The notes beneath the pieces were generated by a model. That model had not been told where the DNA came from and did no database searches. It was given only the letters and a program-made list of their open reading frames with translations. Positions 5,896 through 9,329 of a DNA stretch of 9,329 nucleotides are shown here, piece by piece (position 1 is the first letter of the stretch; every line of letters starts with the position of its first letter). The translations under genes and the position numbers were made by a program. Origin of the DNA: an uncultured Clostridia bacterium (GTDB taxonomy: Bacteria; Bacillota_A; Clostridia; Oscillospirales; Oscillospiraceae); the NCBI GenBank assembly GCA_949289625.1, contig CASEPH010000126.1, positions 1-9,329 on the forward strand. The letters are read 5' to 3'.

Positions 5896-7080
5896 ATGAG
5901 TCGGGTATTGTCACGTCCCAAACTGCGGGATGGAATTTTCGGAGTCGGCCTTCTGCTGATGCTCTTCGCGTTGGTGCTGCTCCCCGCCCAATCCGTCGCC
6001 GCGGCCAGGGACGGCGTGGAGCTCTGTCTGAATGTGATCCTGCCGTCCCTGTTTCCCTTTTTCGTCCTCTCCACGCTGTGCGTGGAACTGGGGCTCATCA
6101 GCGGCATCGGCAATCTGCTGCAACGGTGGATGTATCCCCTGTTCCGTGTCAACGGCGCCTGTGCCGGGGCCTTTCTCCTGGGTATTGTGGGCGGATACCC
6201 CGTAGGCGCCCGGACCGCCATTGAACTCTATCAGTCAGGGCAGTGCAGCCGGAAGGAGGCCGAACGGCTACTGAGCTTCTGCAACAACTCGGGACCCGCC
6301 TTTATTCTGGGTGTGGTGGGCGCAGGCATCTTCTCCAGCAGTTCCGCCGGACTCTGGCTCTACGGCGCCCATGTAGCCGCCTCCATCCTGGTAGGGCTGA
6401 TCTTCCGATTCTATGGCGGCAAAGAGTCCGACCGGCAGCCCAGCCGCAGCCATGAAATCAGGACGGTGGGTTTTGCGGAGGCCTTTACCGGCTCCGTCAA
6501 AAACGCATTTTCTGCCACGCTGAGCATCTGCGGCTTTGTGATCTTTTTCACTGTGCTGATCCGGCTCCTGTTCTACACCGGGATTATCTCCCTGTTTGCC
6601 GCCGTACTTACCTGGTTGCTTCGGGGCTTCGGGATGCAGCAGGCCTGGGCGGAAAGCCTGCTCACCGGTGCCATTGAAATGACCTCCGGCGTATGGAGTC
6701 TTCGGGATATGGCTGGAGCCATGGGCGACAGACTTTGTATGGCCGCCTTTATTCTAGGCTGGGCCGGTCTATCCGTCCACTGCCAGGTGCTCTCCTTTAT
6801 CGGCAGCAGCGGCCTTTCCACCAAAACCTATTTCTTCGGCAAGCTGCTCCATGGTCTGATCTCCGCGGGACTGATCTACGGTGTCTCCCAATTGCTGGGC
6901 TGGGATGTGCCGGTGTCAGAGTATCTGGCCACCCAAGTCAGTACTTTGGCGGAACTGAATTTCCACCGCGCCCTTACCGTCTCCACTGCCACCGCAATGG
7001 TGGTCTGGCTGATTTTAACGGCAATTTCTATGGGAATCTTGTTAAAGTGCTATGGAAATCGTCAACAAAAACGTGTATAA
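5896..7080 (+). CDS. ylbJ: Sporulation integral membrane protein YlbJ
   Basis: A 394-residue polytopic membrane protein of the YlbJ family, needed for normal spore formation in Bacillus; its transport substrate, if any, is unknown. Conserved blocks are 'LPSLFPFFVLS' (49-59), 'GIVGGYPVGART' (96-107), 'FCNNSGPAFILG' (128-139), 'GAIEMTSG' (258-265) and 'GWAGLSVHCQV' (288-298), which belong to the Gate-type nucleoside-recognition fold. Hydrophobic segments lie near 13-30, 46-67, 88-104, 132-146, 155-170, 206-225, 229-243, 281-300, 317-334 and 364-384. The ATG at 5896 is preferred over the in-frame ATG at 5839 because GAGGTGAT lies 4-5 nt upstream and the added residues show no family features. 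It is divergent from yqfC and followed by a small gene on the same strand. Confidence 0.92.
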   Translation: MSRVLSRPKLRDGIFGVGLLLMLFALVLLPAQSVAAARDGVELCLNVILPSLFPFFVLSTLCVELGLISGIGNLLQRWMYPLFRVNGACAGAFLLGIVGGYPVGARTAIELYQSGQCSRKEAERLLSFCNNSGPAFILGVVGAGIFSSSSAGLWLYGAHVAASILVGLIFRFYGGKESDRQPSRSHEIRTVGFAEAFTGSVKNAFSATLSICGFVIFFTVLIRLLFYTGIISLFAAVLTWLLRGFGMQQAWAESLLTGAIEMTSGVWSLRDMAGAMGDRLCMAAFILGWAGLSVHCQVLSFIGSSGLSTKTYFFGKLLHGLISAGLIYGVSQLLGWDVPVSEYLATQVSTLAELNFHRALTVSTATAMVVWLILTAISMGILLKCYGNRQQKRV

Positions 7081-7081
7081 T
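7053..7081 (+). promoter_or_regulatory. Candidate sigma-A promoter for the four-cysteine protein
   Basis: A perfect TATAAT at 7076-7081 lies 17 nt downstream of TGGAAA (7053-7058, 4 of 6 matches to TTGACA). The -10 overlaps the TAA stop codon of ylbJ. Transcription would start near 7088 and leave a leader of about 48 nt before the small gene at 7136. The boxes are seen; promoter activity is inference. Confidence 0.5.
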
Positions 7082-7113
7082 GGTGTAGAATCCAATTTTC
7101 GTTCTTTATACAC
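7073..7113. repeat. 8-bp inverted repeat overlapping the -10 box
   Basis: GTGTATAA at 7073-7080 and its exact complement TTATACAC at 7106-7113 are separated by 25 bp. The left arm covers most of the TATAAT box and the end of ylbJ; the right arm lies in the leader of the next gene. It could be an operator for a dimeric repressor, or form an 8-bp stem in ylbJ read-through RNA. A chance match in this AT-rich stretch is possible. Confidence 0.4.
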
Positions 7114-7135
7114 TCGAAAGCCAGGAGGCAAAATC

Positions 7136-7345
7136 ATGCTATTCCGCAAACATATCGAGCCCCGCTGCTGCTATTGTCGTTTTTCCGCACCGGCCGAAAC
7201 CGGCCAGTACATATGCAGCAAACGAGGCATTGTCCCCCAGGCACACAGCTGCCGAAAATTTCGGTATGCGCCGCTGCGCCGTGTGCCGCCGAAACCGCTT
7301 CATGTGGACTTCACCAAGTACGACGACCGGGACTACTCACTGTAA
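7136..7345 (+). CDS. Conserved-looking small four-cysteine protein
   Basis: A 69-residue protein with a very strong start: AGGAGG at 7123-7128, 7 nt before the ATG at 7136. It opens 'MLFRKHIEPRCCYCRFSAPA' and has cysteines at 11, 12, 14, 27 and 39. C11, C14, C27 and C39 would form a CxxC-x12-C-x11-C set fit for a zinc or metal site. The middle is basic (SCRKFRYAPLRRVPPKP) and the end acidic (KYDDRDYSL). I recall similar unnamed proteins in Oscillospiraceae, but I cannot name a family or a function. It has its own candidate promoter and ends 21 nt before a strong terminator, so it is probably a single-gene unit, with possible read-through from ylbJ. Confidence 0.75.
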   Translation: MLFRKHIEPRCCYCRFSAPAETGQYICSKRGIVPQAHSCRKFRYAPLRRVPPKPLHVDFTKYDDRDYSL

Positions 7346-7366
7346 ATTATCCCCGCAAAATGGAAC

Positions 7367-7412
7367 AGGGCGTGCTGCAAGAGCTTCTCTGCAGCACGCC
7401 CTAGTTTTGTTT
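7367..7412 (+). terminator. Strong rho-independent terminator
   Basis: A perfect 13-bp GC-rich stem, AGGGCGTGCTGCA (7367-7379) with TGCAGCACGCCCT (7390-7402), around a 10-nt loop, followed by AGTTTTGTTT (7403-7412). It closes the ylbJ/small-protein unit. The minus-strand operon converges on it; on that strand the stem is followed by a weaker run (GTTCCATTTT), so partial bidirectional use is plausible. Confidence 0.9.
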
Positions 7413-7461
7413 ACACGGTGGGAAAGGCCGATTCCATTTACTGACACGCTGAAGGACCACA

Positions 7462-7989
7462 TCAGCAGTTCCAGTTCAGTTTTGCCGGATCTTCCTCCTC
7501 CGGCACCGCCACAGCCTGGAGGCTATCATAAGCCTCTTGAAACTCTCGCAGTGCCAATGCTTCATAGGTCTCTTTTTCAGCCTGCAATCCCACCTGGGCA
7601 TAGGCGGAAGCCGCTGCACCATAAAACAAGAATCCCAGCGCATTGGTGGGCGTTTGTATCGTCCCGCAGGCCGTTGCCACTGCCCGGGCAGCCGCCTGGA
7701 TCATAGGTCTATCCTCCAGCCCTCGCGCTGTATCCACTGCGGCCTTCCAGCAGGGCTTTACCGCCTTCAGGCTCCTCTCTCCCGCCAGATACGCCCGGCA
7801 GGCTGTCACGGCGTCAGCCAGGCTGGTATCCTCCGGCAGCCCGGATTCACAGATGGGTAGATACCGCTGGGCTGCAAAGGAAACCGCCCAAGCAGCCAGC
7901 GTTTTCCTGCTCTGGGTCTCCATGAATGCCATGATTCTTTGGCAGACCTCTGAATCCGGCCGGCCCAGCATCTTTCTAGGTTTTGCCAT
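7462..7989 (-). CDS. Imm5-like putative immunity family protein
   Basis: A 175-residue, alanine-rich, probably all-helical protein. The pattern resembles the Imm5-like 'putative immunity protein' family: 'KTLAAWAVSFAAQRYLPICE' (residues 29-48), then 'DAVTACRAYLAGERSLKAVK' (59-78), 'KAAVDTARGLEDRPMIQAAA' (82-101), and a helix with 'AARAVATACGTIQTPTNALG' near 100-119. Such proteins are associated by context with polymorphic toxins, but no experimental role is established for this type. No toxin gene is visible here. It has no signal peptide or membrane segment, so it is probably cytoplasmic. The ATG at 7989 has AGGAGG 7 nt upstream. It lies 24 nt after the DprA-like gene and is the last gene of that operon, 60 nt before the shared terminator. 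The family call is from memory and could be wrong; the gene itself is secure. Confidence 0.5.
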   Translation of the reverse strand: MAKPRKMLGRPDSEVCQRIMAFMETQSRKTLAAWAVSFAAQRYLPICESGLPEDTSLADAVTACRAYLAGERSLKAVKPCWKAAVDTARGLEDRPMIQAAARAVATACGTIQTPTNALGFLFYGAAASAYAQVGLQAEKETYEALALREFQEAYDSLQAVAVPEEEDPAKLNWNC

Positions 7990-8013
7990 AGGAATCCTCC
8001 TGTCGCATCCGGT

Positions 8014-8943
8014 TCATTCAGGGAACAGGCTCAATTGGCCCGGCTCCAGTTTGCGGAGATCCGTCAGCTCCTCTCGAAGCACAGGGAAAGCGCCTCTGGA
8101 CACAAGGCCGCTGATTCCCGGATCCTCCGGCTCTGCCCCGCAGACATAAACGGGACTCCAACCAGCTTTCAAATTTTCCACCGTGCCGGACCAGGTGCCG
8201 CCAGACCCATAATCAGACTGGGCCACAAACACCTTCCGCCCCATTGCATGGATCAAGCGATTCCTAGAATGGGCTCTCTGGGCAGAAAAGGAAAGATCGC
8301 AGCCCTGCTCACTGATGAGCAGCAGCCGTCCTGCGGCCAGTTCCCGACGCAGCCGCTTCATTCTCCCCAGAAGGGAGTCCGCCAAAAACAGGACCGCCCT
8401 TCCACCTGCACCCATAGCACCGAAAAAGCCCTCTGTATCCGCTCCAGCTGCACCGCCGGACACATAGGTAAATCCCTGCTCCGCCGCTCGCTGCCCCAGG
8501 GTTCTGGCAAACGCCCTGCCTGGCGCTCTAAGCTTTCTGGATCCCACCAGCGAAACACATTCCGTGTCCAGCAGTTCCAGATTTCCAGCGCAAAAGAGCA
8601 GCATCGGCGCATTCTCCCCCAAGACCTGCCAAAGCCTTTTGGGATATTCAGGACTGATCCGCGTCAACGCTGTCACTTGCAATCGCTGCAGACTGCTCAA
8701 ATACCGTTCCAGCTCCTGTTCCCGGCCCAATCGTTTGATTATCTGCTGGGCTGGCTCCGCCCCCAGGCCAAGCCGCATCAGCTCTGCCGCAGACACCTCT
8801 CCCTGGGGATTATCGTTTCCCGGGCCCAACGTCTCCAGCATTCGCTTCATTTCCTGATAATGCGCCGGTCCCAGGGGCTTCTCCGTTCCAAGGGGTGCAA
8901 ACAGAAGCAGCATACATTTTTCCGCCGCTGTATAAAGTCTCAT
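8014..8943 (-). CDS. dprA: Divergent DprA-like DNA-processing protein
   Basis: A 309-residue protein with the DprA/Smf Rossmann fold. DprA binds single-stranded DNA and loads RecA during transformation. Recognisable blocks: 'VSLVGSRK' (130-137), 'YVSGGAAGADTEGF' (160-173, where the usual form is SGxAxGID), 'LLLISEQG' (207-214), 'SRNRLIHAMG' (226-235, usual FPxRNRIIAGLS), and 'GSGGTWSGTVENLKAG' (246-261, usual SGxLxTA). The first 85 residues are a helical N-terminal domain. No winged-helix domain follows the Rossmann domain (ending near 290); the protein ends 'GQLSLFPE', which looks like a beta-clamp binding peptide. The ATG at 8943 overlaps the helicase stop as ATGA, so translation is probably coupled. 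The locus is not the usual dprA-topA arrangement. It may be the genome's only DprA or a second, specialised copy. Confidence 0.78.
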   Translation of the reverse strand: MRLYTAAEKCMLLLFAPLGTEKPLGPAHYQEMKRMLETLGPGNDNPQGEVSAAELMRLGLGAEPAQQIIKRLGREQELERYLSSLQRLQVTALTRISPEYPKRLWQVLGENAPMLLFCAGNLELLDTECVSLVGSRKLRAPGRAFARTLGQRAAEQGFTYVSGGAAGADTEGFFGAMGAGGRAVLFLADSLLGRMKRLRRELAAGRLLLISEQGCDLSFSAQRAHSRNRLIHAMGRKVFVAQSDYGSGGTWSGTVENLKAGWSPVYVCGAEPEDPGISGLVSRGAFPVLREELTDLRKLEPGQLSLFPE

Positions 8944-9329
8944 TTGTACTTCTTTTTGATCACAGGAGTTTTGACCTCCTGCTCCACCAGCTCGCCCTTT
9001 ACCAGCTTCACCGGCGTCACCGTGAAGTGGGAATACTTTGCAATCTCATCCAGCTTGGCCTTATCCAGCAGGGACCCCAGCAGGCTGATGGCTACGCCCT
9101 TCTTTCTGGCCCGGCCGGTACGCCCGATGCGATGGATATAGTACTCGTTTTCCGCGGGGATGTCATAGTTCAGCACGCAGTCTACGTCGTCCACGTCGAT
9201 GCCTCGGGAGGCCACATCCGTGGCCACCAGCACCCGGAGCTTCCCATCCCGGAACCGCTGCATGACCTTTTCCCGCTGACTCTGGCGGATATCCCCGTGG
9301 AGGCAGTCCACAGTATAGTCTCTTCCCCG
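8940..9329 (-). CDS. DEAD-box RNA helicase, C-terminal part (cut by window edge)
   Basis: The last 129 codons of a DEAD-box ATP-dependent RNA helicase; the frame is open to the window's right edge, so the ATPase domain with the DEAD motif lies outside. Visible helicase C-terminal motifs are 'LHGDIRQSQREKVMQRF', 'LVATDVASRGIDVDDVD' (motif Va region) and 'YIHRIGRTGRARKKG' (motif VI). These proteins remodel RNA in ribosome assembly, RNA decay or cold adaptation. The tail after the helicase core is short and basic, ending KKKYK, with no separate RNA-binding domain such as that of DbpA. An in-frame GTG at 9311 is internal, since the upstream codons continue the family pattern (GRDYTVDCLHGD). The stop overlaps the DprA-like start as ATGA. 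Confidence 0.93.
   Translation of the reverse strand, partial: RGRDYTVDCLHGDIRQSQREKVMQRFRDGKLRVLVATDVASRGIDVDDVDCVLNYDIPAENEYYIHRIGRTGRARKKGVAISLLGSLLDKAKLDEIAKYSHFTVTPVKLVKGELVEQEVKTPVIKKKYK

Noticed and set aside
5541..6221. Long version of yqfC (226 codons) starting inside ylbJ
   Set aside because: The extra 135 residues show no YabP/YqfC features, lie antisense to conserved YlbJ blocks, and the internal ATG at 5816 has a ribosome binding site.
7230..7706. Plus-strand 158-codon frame running through the small protein, the terminator and the Imm5-like gene
   Set aside because: It crosses a strong terminator and two genes with good ribosome binding sites, and its proline-rich translation has no recognisable feature.
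8035..9141. A 368-codon open frame on the plus strand opposite the DprA-like and helicase genes
   Set aside because: It mirrors two real genes, has no ribosome binding site of note and shows no domain.
9309..9311. GTG at 9311 as the start of a short helicase-like gene
   Set aside because: The frame is open to the window edge and the upstream codons continue the helicase family pattern, so the gene is simply cut by the window.

Overview
The window reads as a stretch of chromosome from a spore-forming Firmicute of the class Clostridia, most likely an Oscillospiraceae/Ruminococcaceae-type gut anaerobe. The reasons are the sporulation genes (yqfC, yqfD, ylbJ), the Firmicute cluster phoH-ybeY-dgkA-era-yqzL-recO, strong AGGAGG-type ribosome binding sites, and a base composition that looks GC-rich for a Firmicute by eye. 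The lineage is an inference; no rRNA or other marker is present. There are no tRNAs, CRISPR arrays, insertion sequences or phage genes.

Layout. (1) Positions 1-5816, minus strand: a tight nine-gene run read right to left, yqfC, yqfD, phoH, ybeY, dgkA, era, a 34-codon yqzL-like gene, recO and the 5' part of mutS2, which leaves the window at base 1. Most junctions are either 4-8 nt stop/start overlaps or have the next gene's Shine-Dalgarno fused to the previous stop codon. (2) Positions 5817-5895: a 79-bp divergent spacer. (3) Positions 5896-7345, plus strand: ylbJ, then a small cysteine-rich protein with a candidate sigma-A promoter overlapping the ylbJ stop codon and a strong rho-independent terminator at 7367-7412. 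(4) Positions 7462-9329, minus strand: a run read right to left of the C-terminal part of a DEAD-box RNA helicase (cut by the window edge), a divergent DprA-like protein, and an alpha-helical protein resembling the Imm5-like putative immunity family. This run converges on the terminator.

How the genes work together. The first run combines mother-cell sporulation functions (YqfC, YqfD) with ribosome and RNA maturation (PhoH, YbeY, Era), lipid kinase (DgkA), and DNA repair/recombination and ribosome rescue (RecO, MutS2). The Bacillus version of this locus also carries yqfF (pgpH) between phoH and ybeY and cdd before era; neither is present here. ylbJ, which lies elsewhere in Bacillus subtilis, sits back-to-back with yqfC.

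The most unusual points are the DprA-like protein, which has altered Rossmann-fold motifs, no visible winged-helix tail and a C-terminal QLSLF that matches the beta-clamp binding consensus; the tiny yqzL-like gene with its Shine-Dalgarno in a hairpin loop; and a dyad repeat overlapping the promoter of the four-cysteine protein. I see no clearly new multi-gene system; the helicase-dprA-Imm5-like trio is the best candidate for one.
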